Assembly (NCBI GenBank): GCA_964346495.1
Contig: CAYFUW010000012.1
Coordinates: 1 to 32,730, forward strand
Origin: JBGZFC01 sp964346495
Lineage (GTDB): Bacteria; Bacteroidota; Bacteroidia; Bacteroidales; Dysgonomonadaceae
Length of the DNA: 32,730 bases
Direction of reading: 5' to 3'
The position numbers and the translations under genes are program-made. Below, one piece after another: positions 17,369 through 25,586 of the stretch. The notes under the pieces were generated by a model. It was not told where the DNA came from and ran no database searches. It was given only the letters and a program-made list of their open reading frames with translations. The stretch's first letter is position 1. Every line of letters starts with the position of its first letter.

Positions 17369-20200
17369 ATGTCAAACAAAACTGATATAATAGAAGTACA
17401 AGGCGCACGTGTTCATAATCTTAAGAACATAGATGTTACCATTCCGCGAAACTCGCTTACGGTACTAACCGGACTGAGCGGTAGCGGCAAGTCATCTCTA
17501 GCGTTTGACACCATCTTTGCAGAGGGACAAAGACGTTACATCGAGACTTTTTCGGCTTATGCAAGAGGTTTTTTAGGCAAGATGGAGCGACCTGATGTCG
17601 ATAAAATTACTGGATTGAGTCCGGTTATCTCAATCGAACAAAAGACAACAAATAAAAATCCACGTTCTACGGTTGGCACAACAACCGAAATTTACGACTT
17701 TCTCAGATTGCTTTTCGCCAGAGCCGGAGAGGCATATTCCTACATTACAGGCGAGAAAATGGTAAAATATACCGAAGAGCAAATCTTGGAGCTTATTTTA
17801 TCGTCGTATATTGGCAAAAAAATAAATATTCTGGCACCTGTTGTACGCAACAGAAAAGGACACTACAAAGAGCTGTTTGAACAGATACGCAAAAAGGGCT
17901 ACATCTACGCACGAGTTGACGGAGAGATTAGAGAAATAATTCTCGGTATGCGTGTTGACAGATACAAAAATCACGATATCGAAATACTGATTGATAAGCT
18001 GATTGTTTCGAATAAGTTTGAAGATAAACTAAAATCGAGTGTCAAAACTGCCATGAAGCAGGGTTCGGGACTTATTCTGATTTTAGATGTAGAAACAAAT
18101 GAAGTACGTCACTATAGCAAAACACTGATGTGCCCTTCAACCGGACTTTCTTACAGCGAGCCTGCACCACACAACTTCTCTTTCAATTCGCCGCAAGGTG
18201 CTTGTCCAAAGTGTAAAGGAATAGGAGTTGTTGACAATATCGATATAGACAAAATCATTCCAAAACCTGAATTAAGTATTGCTGAGGGCGGTATCGTTCC
18301 GCTTGGAAAAGAGAAGAGCAGCCTACTGTTTTGGCAAATTACAGCTATTTGTGAAAAGTATGGTGCCTCTCTGAAAACACCAATCAAAGATTTACCGCAA
18401 GATGCCATCGATGAAATTTTGTACGGCACAAACGAGCGTTTAAAAATTAAAAACAAATCGCTTGGAAACTCAAACTACTTGGTTGCGTACGAAGGTGTGA
18501 CAAAATATATCGAGATGCAGCAAGACGAAGAGGCATCGGCAACGGCTCAAAAATGGGTTGAGCAGTTTATCACAACAAGCGTTTGTCCCGAATGCAAAGG
18601 ACAAAGACTTAACAAAGAGGCTCTTCACTTCAAAATAGACGATAAAAACATTTCCGATTTGGCGGAAATGGATATTCGAGCTCTGTATGACTGGATGAAC
18701 CAGTTTGACTCTAATGTCTCAACAAAACAACAGATTATCACAACTGAGATAAAAAAGGAGATTCTGTCGCGACTTCAATTTTTATTGGATGTTGGATTAG
18801 ATTATCTTTCGCTTTCACGAGCATCCGCATCGCTTTCGGGTGGTGAGAGCCAGCGCATCAGATTGGCAACACAGATAGGTTCGCAACTTGTGAATGTTCT
18901 TTATATTTTAGACGAACCGAGTATTGGACTGCACCAACGAGACAATCACAGATTGATAGATTCGCTAAAAAAACTTCGCGATTCTGGTAACTCCGTAATC
19001 GTGGTTGAGCACGATAAAGATATGATGCTCGCATCCGATTACGTTATAGATATGGGTCCGTTTGCCGGAAGAAGAGGCGGCGAAGTGGTTTATGAAGGCA
19101 CTCCCGAAAAGATGCTCGATAAAGATACGCTCACTTCAAGCTATCTGAACGGAAAAATCAAAATAGAAATTCCGGAAACACGCCGAAAAGGAAATGGCAA
19201 GAGCTTTTCTATTGTAGGCGCAACAGGTAACAATCTGAAAAACGTTACAGCCGAATTTCCGCTAGGCACATTTATCTGTGTTACAGGTGTATCGGGTAGC
19301 GGAAAATCAACCCTTATCAACGAAACATTACAACCTATCCTGAGTCAAAAATTTTACCGCTCGCTAAAAGATCCGCTACCATACAAAGAGGTTATAGGGA
19401 TTGAAAATATAAATAAAGTTATCAGCGTTGATCAATCGCCTATCGGCAGAACTCCACGCTCGAATCCTGCAACCTACACAGGAGTTTTTACTGATATCCG
19501 AACTCTGTTTGCAGGTATGCCCGAAGCAAAAATAAGAGGATATAAGCCGGGCAGATTTTCATTTAACGTAAAAGGCGGACGTTGCGAAACTTGCAGCGGA
19601 AACGGATATAAATCTATCGAAATGAATTTCCTGCCAAACGTGATGGTTCCTTGCGAAGCATGTAACGGAAAACGCTACAACAGAGAGACTTTAGAAGTAC
19701 GATTTAAAGGAAAATCGATTGCTGATGTTCTGGATATGACTATAAACATGGCGGTAGAGTTTTTTGAAAATGTGCCGAATATACTACACAAAATAAAGGT
19801 GCTGCAAGAGGTTGGTTTAGGATATATCAAGCTGGGACAATCGTCCACAACACTTTCGGGTGGCGAAAGTCAACGAGTGAAACTTAGTACAGAGCTTGCA
19901 CGAATCGATACAGGAAACACGCTCTATATCTTAGACGAACCCACTACAGGACTACATTTTGAAGACATTAGAGTTCTGCTGAAAGTATTAAACAAATTGG
20001 TTGATAGAGGCAATACAGTTATCGTTATCGAACATAATTTAGATATAATCAAATGCGCCGACCATATTATTGACTTAGGTCCCGAAGGCGGACAAAGAGG
20101 CGGTTATATTTTGGCAACAGGTACGCCGGAAGAGATTATCAAAAACAAAGAAAGCTACACTGCAAATTATCTTAAAGAAGAGTTGGAATTAGATAGTTAG
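17369..20200 (+). CDS. uvrA: Excinuclease ABC subunit A
   Basis: This 943-residue damage-recognition ATPase of nucleotide excision repair works with UvrB and UvrC. Nucleotide-binding domain 1 has Walker A GLSGSGKSS (35-43), and its signature LSGGESQRIRLATQ is near 489. Domain 2 has GVSGSGKST (about 641) and LSGGESQRVKLST (about 829). Both Walker B regions read YILDEP. The second zinc module is complete (CETCSGNG ... CEACNGKRYN, from about 739), and CPECKGQRLN is in domain 1. In the first module the expected CPxC is CPST (Cys255, Thr258), with CPKC (Cys279, Cys282) completing it, so one cysteine is missing. The insertion domain and length are normal. It may share transcription with the gene upstream. 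Confidence 0.97.
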   Translation: MSNKTDIIEVQGARVHNLKNIDVTIPRNSLTVLTGLSGSGKSSLAFDTIFAEGQRRYIETFSAYARGFLGKMERPDVDKITGLSPVISIEQKTTNKNPRSTVGTTTEIYDFLRLLFARAGEAYSYITGEKMVKYTEEQILELILSSYIGKKINILAPVVRNRKGHYKELFEQIRKKGYIYARVDGEIREIILGMRVDRYKNHDIEILIDKLIVSNKFEDKLKSSVKTAMKQGSGLILILDVETNEVRHYSKTLMCPSTGLSYSEPAPHNFSFNSPQGACPKCKGIGVVDNIDIDKIIPKPELSIAEGGIVPLGKEKSSLLFWQITAICEKYGASLKTPIKDLPQDAIDEILYGTNERLKIKNKSLGNSNYLVAYEGVTKYIEMQQDEEASATAQKWVEQFITTSVCPECKGQRLNKEALHFKIDDKNISDLAEMDIRALYDWMNQFDSNVSTKQQIITTEIKKEILSRLQFLLDVGLDYLSLSRASASLSGGESQRIRLATQIGSQLVNVLYILDEPSIGLHQRDNHRLIDSLKKLRDSGNSVIVVEHDKDMMLASDYVIDMGPFAGRRGGEVVYEGTPEKMLDKDTLTSSYLNGKIKIEIPETRRKGNGKSFSIVGATGNNLKNVTAEFPLGTFICVTGVSGSGKSTLINETLQPILSQKFYRSLKDPLPYKEVIGIENINKVISVDQSPIGRTPRSNPATYTGVFTDIRTLFAGMPEAKIRGYKPGRFSFNVKGGRCETCSGNGYKSIEMNFLPNVMVPCEACNGKRYNRETLEVRFKGKSIADVLDMTINMAVEFFENVPNILHKIKVLQEVGLGYIKLGQSSTTLSGGESQRVKLSTELARIDTGNTLYILDEPTTGLHFEDIRVLLKVLNKLVDRGNTVIVIEHNLDIIKCADHIIDLGPEGGQRGGYILATGTPEEIIKNKESYTANYLKEELELDS

Positions 20201-20256
20201 TGTTACGGATTGCGAGTAGGAGACTTCGTGACTGGGGAGAGAGGGAGACTTGGAGA

Positions 20257-20285
20257 GCACATTGCGGTTAAAATCCGCATTGTGC
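20257..20285. other. Hairpin downstream of uvrA
   Basis: GCACATTGCGG (20257-20267) pairs with CCGCATTGTGC (20275-20285) with one mismatch around TTAAAAT. It starts 57 nt after the uvrA stop and has no T-run, so termination is uncertain. Confidence 0.55.
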
Positions 20286-20303
20286 ATAGTAGATACTAAT
20301 TTG

Positions 20304-20335
20304 TCAATGTGCGAATATGCCAATGTGTCAATATT
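20304..20335. repeat. 8-bp degenerate tandem repeat, four units
   Basis: The consecutive 8-mers TCAATGTG, CGAATATG, CCAATGTG and TCAATATT follow a common pattern. They sit in the spacer between uvrA and the GH92 gene. Confidence 0.55.
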
Positions 20336-20348
20336 TCGTTAGTCGCTT

Positions 20349-20374
20349 GTCCCGAAATCGCTTCGCTCATCGGG
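20349..20374. repeat. Small inverted repeat TCCCGA/TCGGGA
   Basis: TCCCGA and TCGGGA flank a loop containing GCTTCGC, followed by CTACGCTTCGAGG. Its style is like the palindromic text at 14001-14014. This 323-bp spacer (20201-20523) holds repeats but no convincing gene. Confidence 0.45.
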
Positions 20375-20466
20375 ATCTTCGCTACGCTTCGAGGAGACGA
20401 TGGCTTTGCCTTCGTTTTTTTATGGATACAAGACACAAGAATCAAGACATAAGACTTTTTGCCCTT

Positions 20467-20490
20467 GTCGGAGGGATTTACAATCCCGAC
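20467..20490. repeat. REP-like 24-bp hairpin repeat, copy 3 (inverted)
   Basis: GTCGGAGGGATT, TAC, AATCCCGAC: the reverse complement of the element at 5321-5344 and 10612-10635. It can form a hairpin of GGGATT/AATCCC with flanking GTCG/CGAC. Confidence 0.75.
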
Positions 20491-20523
20491 TTTCAAAAAC
20501 ACAGTAAAATCTAGCTACCACCA

Positions 20524-22860
20524 TTATAGGCGTTTATTTGTAAATGAATATGGCTTTTCGTAGAAATCTGTCTTTCTGTTTGGTTTACTGCTCATCTCAA
20601 ACACTAATTCACCACCATTAATAATATCGGAATGAGTTATGAAATGCTTTTCATATTTTTCGCCGTTAAGTTTTATAGATTTCACATAAACATTTTTATC
20701 GGATAAATTCATGGTTTTAATAGTGAACATTTTCCCGTTTTCCAGATTAATAGTTGCTTCTTTTGTTTTGGGTGAGCCGACTACATATTGGTCGGAGCCG
20801 GGACAAACGGGATAAAACCCTAATGCCGAAAAGATATACCATGCCGACATCTGTCCACAATCGTCGTTACCAGACAATCCATCGATTCTGTTTTTGTACA
20901 TTCGTCGCATAATTTCGTGAAGACGATATTCAGATTTCCATGGCTCGTTTGTCCATTTATATAAATAGGCAACATGGTGGCTTGGCTCATTTCCATGTAC
21001 ATAGTTACCCATTAGACCCTCTTCGTTAATATCTTCAGTTTTTTCAAAATATTTGGCAGGAAGATGCATCGTGAATAACGAATCCAAACGACGAACAAAC
21101 TGTTTCTCGCCACCCATCTCTTTTATCAATCCGTTTACATCGTGAGGTACAAAAAAGGAGTAATTCCACGAATTTCCTTCGATAAAACCTTGTCCGTGTG
21201 TATCCAACAAATCAAAATCTTGTTTAAATGTTCCATCAGCAAGTTTAGGTCGAGCAAAATGTAAAGATGGGTCAAAGATATTGCGGTAATTTAATGCCCG
21301 ACGAGCGTATTCCTGACTAATTTCATTGTTGTCCAAACGGTTTGCCAATTCGTGAATAGTCCAATCATCATAGCTGTACTCCAATGTAATGGAGGCAGCC
21401 GATGAGCTTCTTTCTAAAGGCACATATCCATATTTTTTGTATTCGCCTGTTCCGTCAAAATAATCAACGTTAGAACTATTCACACAAGCTTGTAATGCCA
21501 AATCTTTATCTATATCCAACCCTTTGGCAATTGCATCCGAAACTACCGAAACGGAATGATAACCAATCATACACCAGTTTTCATTTCCCATATGCGACCA
21601 AACAGGCAACGCTTTATGCACACTCTGCTTGTAGTGATTTAACATCGAGTTGACAAACTGAGTGCTTCGTGCAGGTTTTATCAGGTTCATAAGCGGATGT
21701 TGTGCACGAAACGTATCCCAAACCGAGAAAACCGTGTAGTTAGTCTGACCGTTTTCAGATTGATGAATATTGTGGTCAATACCACGATAGCGTCCATCAA
21801 CATCCTGATAGACAGATGGATTTATCATGGCATGATAGAGTGCTGTATAGAAAACATATTTTGTATCTTCATCCGCTTCAAAATTAATGCAACTAAGTTC
21901 TTTTTCCCATTTCTGTTGCGTTTCATGACGAATTTCGTCAAACGATTTTCCTGCAGTTTCAGTTTCCAGATTTTTCATTGCACCTATGCAATCTACAGGA
22001 GAAAGTGCCACCTGAATTTCGAGAGGTTTACCATCGGAAAAATCGAAATCGAAATAGGCTGTCAAATGTTTGCCAAACATTTCAGGGAAATTTTTGGTCA
22101 TATCAAATTTTCGCCAAAAACCGTTATACATAACTTTTTCGTTGTTACGACAACCATAGTTTTGGATAGGTTTTGAAAACTTCACAGCAAAATGCGTGTA
22201 ATTCATTCTCGACCATCCACGTGTGATGCGGTAACCTGTAAGGGTGTATTCATCTTCGACACGTAGGTTTGCCATTAAAACTTTACCGTCATAATTATAA
22301 ATTCCGTAATCCAGATCGATAATGATATGTCCTGTTTTTGTGTTTCGCGGAAAAGTATAACGGTGAACTCCTACTCGCTCTGTAGCGGTCATTTCGGCAA
22401 GAATATCGTAATCTTGCAAAAGAACAGAGTAGTAACCTGCTTCGGCTTTCTCATCGTCATGACTAAATCGTGAACGGTAACCGCTCTCGGGATTTTCTTC
22501 AGTTCCCATATCCAATTTCACTTCGCCCGTCATAGGCATAATCAGAATATCACCTAAATCGGAATGCCCTGTTCCATTAAAATGTGTGTGACTGAACCCT
22601 ACAATAGTTTTGTCGTCGTACTGATATCCGGCGCAATATTTATACGCATCGGGCTGATAAACACCATCGATATTGTGAGGAATCATCTCCGTATCGGGGC
22701 TTAGTTGAACCAAGCCAAAAGGAGCACACGCTCCCGGAAAAGTGTGTCCCATACTTTTAGTACCAACCATGGGATTTACGTAATCTAACGGTGATTTTTG
22801 AGAAAACAGATGATTTTGAGACATTATTAATATAACTAATAAATAATATATTTTATTCAT
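20524..22860 (-). CDS. Secreted GH92 family alpha-mannosidase
   Basis: The ATG at 22858-22860 is chosen, giving 778 residues with a signal peptide (MNKIYYLLVILIMSQNHLFSQ). The frame runs ten codons further upstream, but that extension would spoil the signal peptide. GH92 hallmarks are present: YVNPMVGTKSMGHTFPGACA at the N-terminus, SHTHFNGTGHSD, VWDTFRAQHPL in the mid-region, GNSWNYSFFVPHDV, GNEPSHHVAYLY, and GNDDCGQMSAWYIFSALGFYP near the C-terminus. The aspartates of GNDD belong to the catalytic site in the family. Enzymes of this family are calcium-dependent exo-alpha-mannosidases, mostly alpha-1,2, acting on N-glycans or yeast mannan; the linkage cannot be read from sequence. There is no SusC/SusD pair or other glycosidase beside it, so it is not in an obvious polysaccharide utilisation locus. 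Confidence 0.93.
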   Translation of the reverse strand: MNKIYYLLVILIMSQNHLFSQKSPLDYVNPMVGTKSMGHTFPGACAPFGLVQLSPDTEMIPHNIDGVYQPDAYKYCAGYQYDDKTIVGFSHTHFNGTGHSDLGDILIMPMTGEVKLDMGTEENPESGYRSRFSHDDEKAEAGYYSVLLQDYDILAEMTATERVGVHRYTFPRNTKTGHIIIDLDYGIYNYDGKVLMANLRVEDEYTLTGYRITRGWSRMNYTHFAVKFSKPIQNYGCRNNEKVMYNGFWRKFDMTKNFPEMFGKHLTAYFDFDFSDGKPLEIQVALSPVDCIGAMKNLETETAGKSFDEIRHETQQKWEKELSCINFEADEDTKYVFYTALYHAMINPSVYQDVDGRYRGIDHNIHQSENGQTNYTVFSVWDTFRAQHPLMNLIKPARSTQFVNSMLNHYKQSVHKALPVWSHMGNENWCMIGYHSVSVVSDAIAKGLDIDKDLALQACVNSSNVDYFDGTGEYKKYGYVPLERSSSAASITLEYSYDDWTIHELANRLDNNEISQEYARRALNYRNIFDPSLHFARPKLADGTFKQDFDLLDTHGQGFIEGNSWNYSFFVPHDVNGLIKEMGGEKQFVRRLDSLFTMHLPAKYFEKTEDINEEGLMGNYVHGNEPSHHVAYLYKWTNEPWKSEYRLHEIMRRMYKNRIDGLSGNDDCGQMSAWYIFSALGFYPVCPGSDQYVVGSPKTKEATINLENGKMFTIKTMNLSDKNVYVKSIKLNGEKYEKHFITHSDIINGGELVFEMSSKPNRKTDFYEKPYSFTNKRL

Positions 22861-23010
22861 TTTTTTGTGAGTAAGTAAAGTTAGATTCAAAAACGTAAAG
22901 TTAAAGAATTAAACGAAGTGTATCACGAATATCTTGAAAAAAATAAAAAAATATTGAAATGAACTTTTTCTTTGATAGCATTGTTATAAAAGTGACGTAG
23001 TAAAATACGA

Positions 23011-23025
23011 GTTATTATTAATAAC
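23011..23025. promoter_or_regulatory. 7-1-7 inverted repeat upstream of tpx
   Basis: GTTATTA (23011-23017), T, TAATAAC (23019-23025) is a perfect 7-1-7 inverted repeat 25 nt upstream of the tpx ATG. Fur/PerR-family operators share this geometry (PerR box TTATAATnATTATAA), but the bases match only partly. A peroxide-responsive operator is an inference; AT-richness makes chance palindromes common. Confidence 0.4.
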
Positions 23026-23050
23026 GATTATAAATAAAATCAAAAAGAAC

Positions 23051-23551
23051 ATGACAAAAATCACATTCAAAGGCAACCCTATCAGCATTAGTGGTAATTT
23101 GCCCAAAACAGGCACACAAGCACCTGATTTCTCATTAGTAAAAGGAGATTTATCGGAAGCTAAACTTTCAGATTATAAAGGTAAAAACGTGGTACTAAAC
23201 ATTTTCCCAAGTTTAGACACAGGTGTATGTGCAACATCAGTTAGAAGATTTAATAAAATAGCATCTACTCTAGACAACAGTGTAGTTCTCTGCATTTCGG
23301 CTGACTTGCCTTTCGCATCGAGCCGTTTTTGTTCAACAGAAGGATTAGATAACGTTATCACTCTTTCAACATTTCGCGACCAAGCTTTTGCCGAAAAATA
23401 TGGCATTATGATGACCGACGGTCCGCTTAAAGGTCTGTTGGCACGTTCAATTGTAGTTGTGAATCCCGAAGGAGAAGTAGTATATACAGAATTGGTTCCC
23501 GAGATTGCACAGGAGCCGAATTACGATTCTGCAATCAACTCAATAATGTAG
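23051..23551 (+). CDS. tpx: Thiol peroxidase
   Basis: This 166-residue atypical 2-Cys peroxiredoxin reduces hydrogen and alkyl peroxides using thioredoxin. It contains GTQAPDFSLV (21-30), the peroxidatic motif FPSLDTGVC with Cys60, and the resolving Cys94 in SSRFCSTEGLDNVITLS. These positions match the Tpx family, and the length is full. There is no signal peptide, so it is probably cytoplasmic. It is flanked by a candidate operator upstream and a strong terminator downstream, so it is a single-gene unit. It fits the oxygen defence expected of an anaerobe that also uses oxygen-sensitive pyruvate:ferredoxin oxidoreductase. Confidence 0.96.
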   Translation: MTKITFKGNPISISGNLPKTGTQAPDFSLVKGDLSEAKLSDYKGKNVVLNIFPSLDTGVCATSVRRFNKIASTLDNSVVLCISADLPFASSRFCSTEGLDNVITLSTFRDQAFAEKYGIMMTDGPLKGLLARSIVVVNPEGEVVYTELVPEIAQEPNYDSAINSIM

Positions 23552-23581
23552 TTTGTTTCATAAAGATTGTGTTAAAAAGGG

Positions 23582-23616
23582 AAAAGCCTACGAAGTGATT
23601 CGTGGGCTTTTTGTTT
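23582..23616. terminator. Terminator after tpx, probably bidirectional
   Basis: AAAAGCCTACGAA pairs with TTCGTGGGCTTTT (13 bp, one G-T) around GTGA and is followed by TTGTTTT. On the minus strand the same stem is followed by TTTTCCCTTTTT, so it can also end the convergent operon whose last gene stops at 23654. A further 6-bp stem (AGAGCA/TGCTCT, 23621-23641) lies between. Confidence 0.85.
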
Positions 23617-23653
23617 TGGAAGAGCAATATTTTTGTGCTCTAAAATAATACAA

Positions 23654-24268
23654 CTACTTTATCAACGCCAACCCCTCTTGTGCCGATTTATCTGTCGGAG
23701 ATATTATTAGCACATTATTAAACAACACCTTTGCTTCATTTTTTTTACCTAAAAAATATTTTGTCCAACCACCCATTAGGTTAGAATAGTAGTCAAAAGG
23801 GTATAATCCTACTACTAAGTCATAATATTTTTCTGCCAAAACAAAATTTTTCCGATAATAATAAATATTGCCCAAAGCGTAGTTTACTTTTGAATTCATC
23901 GGGTCAATAACAAGAATCTTTTTATATGTGGATTCGAGTTGGTCTGTTTTACCCTGGGCTTCAAGCGGATTACACAATCCAAGCAATGGCTCAACAGCTT
24001 TTGGACGTAACTTTACAGCTTGCTGATAGTAACGCACACTGGCATCGTAACTTTTAGACAAATAATAGAGCCAACCCAATCTAAGTGATTTGTGATAATC
24101 AAAGCCATTCAATCTAAGCAACTCATTAATAGCCCCTTGATAATCGCCAGAAGCTTCTTTTGCGTAACTATTTTCAAAAACTTTGGAAGGATTAACCTGT
24201 GCCGATGCTGTAACTCCAAACAAGAAAAGCAATGAAATTATTGCTATATTTTTCTTTAAAAATTCCAT
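23654..24268 (-). CDS. Secreted TPR protein, last gene of the urea-channel operon
   Basis: This 204-residue protein has a signal peptide (KKNIAIISLLFLFGVTASAQ) and about four to five tetratricopeptide repeats. These include GDYQGAINELLRLNGFDYHKSLRLG, LYYLSKSYDASVRYYQQAVKLRP, LEAQGKTDQLESTYKKILVIDP and IYYYRKNFVLAEKYYDLVVGLYP. It ends soon after the last repeat (SAQEGLALIK). Its ATG overlaps the stop of the barrel gene upstream by 13 nt (AAATGGAATTTTTAA), so translational coupling is likely. TPR proteins of this kind act as periplasmic or outer-membrane scaffolds; the partner is most simply the TPR-barrel protein encoded just before it. No catalytic motif is seen and the specific function is unknown. 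Confidence 0.82.
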   Translation of the reverse strand: MEFLKKNIAIISLLFLFGVTASAQVNPSKVFENSYAKEASGDYQGAINELLRLNGFDYHKSLRLGWLYYLSKSYDASVRYYQQAVKLRPKAVEPLLGLCNPLEAQGKTDQLESTYKKILVIDPMNSKVNYALGNIYYYRKNFVLAEKYYDLVVGLYPFDYYSNLMGGWTKYFLGKKNEAKVLFNNVLIISPTDKSAQEGLALIK

Positions 24269-25113
24269 TTTAATGCTATATTAACTAGTTGATTATTGTA
24301 TTTGTATTTATTAAAATTCATGTAATAATTTGTGTAATTCCAACCTTCTCTCTGCGTATAAGAGTATGTAGCCGAAAAAGAGATCTTTTTTAAATAATAA
24401 GACAAACTTAAACTTGAAACAAACTTAACTGGGTCATAGGTATCATATACAACAAATGAACGATCTGTTATATAATTCAAATGATTACCCACACTTACCA
24501 TAGCATCTAACCAAATATTATCAACCAATTTTAAACCCAGGTTTTGTGAAAAAACAGTCGGCGTGCCTCTATATTCGCTATTATCTAAAATAATAGCTCC
24601 CGACGTGATTCCATAAAAACTCAAATTACCAAACGGATAATAAGTCAGTTGTAATTTGGATTGAAACTGATTGGAAAATGCAAAATCGGAATATGCAAAA
24701 GAGATTTCCGGCATTAAATATGTAAATCTTTTACTAATAAAAACAAGAGCCGATAGATTGTAGTTTGTTGATTGAGACGAGCCAATTCTCCATTTCTGTC
24801 TGCCGTTACTACCCAAATTCATAATATGAGTTGCAGATTTATCATTTTTCTCAATTGCATAAAATCCGCCTGTAAATCCTAACATAAAGTCATTATCCAA
24901 ATAAAACTCCATTCCAAGATTTAATTGGTGCTGAGACAACAAGTCACTATGTTGCAGACTATTTTGAGCAAAACGTTCGAACTTTGTGTTGAACAAATTG
25001 TAGCCTGCATATAATTTAACTCTGTCGGAAACGTTTAATCCGAGCGTTACTCCGCCCAACATCATATCTTGATACTGATTAATAGTGTCAAGATTAGCGA
25101 TGTTGTTTCGCAT
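24256..25113 (-). CDS. Outer-membrane beta-barrel portion of a frameshifted TPR-barrel gene
   Basis: This 285-codon frame starts with an ATG formed by the last A of an eight-A run (25113-25120). It has no signal peptide and enters directly into barrel-like sequence (LGLNVSDRVKLYAGYNLFNTKF). Strands with alternating aromatic residues continue to a C-terminal ...IALKWNF, the aromatic end typical of outer-membrane barrels. The preceding frame (25062-25586) ends in a short nonsense tail. Adding one A to the run would join the two frames as ...SDNDEKKMRNNIANL..., producing one protein of about 443 residues: signal peptide, TPRs, barrel. That layout resembles YaiO-like outer-membrane proteins. I therefore read this as the 3' part of one gene. 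Independent translation by reinitiation is possible but would give an unexported barrel. Confidence 0.75.
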   Translation of the reverse strand: MRNNIANLDTINQYQDMMLGGVTLGLNVSDRVKLYAGYNLFNTKFERFAQNSLQHSDLLSQHQLNLGMEFYLDNDFMLGFTGGFYAIEKNDKSATHIMNLGSNGRQKWRIGSSQSTNYNLSALVFISKRFTYLMPEISFAYSDFAFSNQFQSKLQLTYYPFGNLSFYGITSGAIILDNSEYRGTPTVFSQNLGLKLVDNIWLDAMVSVGNHLNYITDRSFVVYDTYDPVKFVSSLSLSYYLKKISFSATYSYTQREGWNYTNYYMNFNKYKYNNQLVNIALKWNF

Positions 25114-25586
25114 TTTTTTTCATCGTTATCGCTAAACGTATATCCTCCCGAAATACGGACAAAATTCATAACAGATGGTTTAAAACCTAAAAAATCTTGA
25201 CTTGCTTTAGGAAGTGTTTTAATAAATAAATTTGCTTTTTCTTTCTGACCGCTAAACAGATAAGCAAGATACAAACTCTCTTTTAAATACAAGTCATCAG
25301 GCACATCAGAAAGAGCTTTTTCGTAATATTTTGCCGCTAAAATGTAATTTTTAAGTTCGTAATATGCAATGGCTTTCCGATAATTCAAATAGGGAAAAGT
25401 AACTCCCAATTGTTCAGCTTTTTGTGATGCACTAATCAATGCTTTATAGTCCTGTTTTTGAAGTTGAGCATAAGTAAGACTGTCGTAATAAATTGTTCTA
25501 GAATTTTCATCCAAACCTATTATTACTTGCCCTTTCACTGTCATAAAAAAGGAGATAAATATCAAGAAATATATTATTCTATACAT
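25062..25586 (-). CDS. Signal-peptide/TPR portion of a frameshifted TPR-barrel gene
   Basis: This 174-residue frame begins MYRIIYFLIFISFFMTVKGQ (signal peptide). TPR-like helices follow: YAQLQKQDYKALISASQKAEQLG, YRKAIAYYELKNYILAAKYYEKAL and YLKESLYLAYLFSGQKEKANLF. It then starts a barrel strand (VMNFVRISGGYTFSDNDEKK) before losing frame at the eight-A run 25113-25120 and ending CETTSLILTLLISIKI. The last 16 residues are probably out of frame. The start ATG (25584-25586) overlaps the stop of the upstream urea-transporter/M23 gene by 13 nt, so translation is likely coupled. Programmed or transcriptional slippage on the A-run, an indel mutation or a sequencing error would each explain the split. 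Confidence 0.78.
   Translation of the reverse strand: MYRIIYFLIFISFFMTVKGQVIIGLDENSRTIYYDSLTYAQLQKQDYKALISASQKAEQLGVTFPYLNYRKAIAYYELKNYILAAKYYEKALSDVPDDLYLKESLYLAYLFSGQKEKANLFIKTLPKASQDFLGFKPSVMNFVRISGGYTFSDNDEKKCETTSLILTLLISIKI

Noticed and set aside
5321..20490. CRISPR array explanation for the 24-bp repeats
   Set aside because: The copies are kilobases apart, in both orientations, without regular spacers or cas genes.
20201..20523. tRNA or small structured RNA in the uvrA-GH92 spacer
   Set aside because: No cloverleaf or T-loop motif could be found; the structure is explained by short palindromes and repeats.
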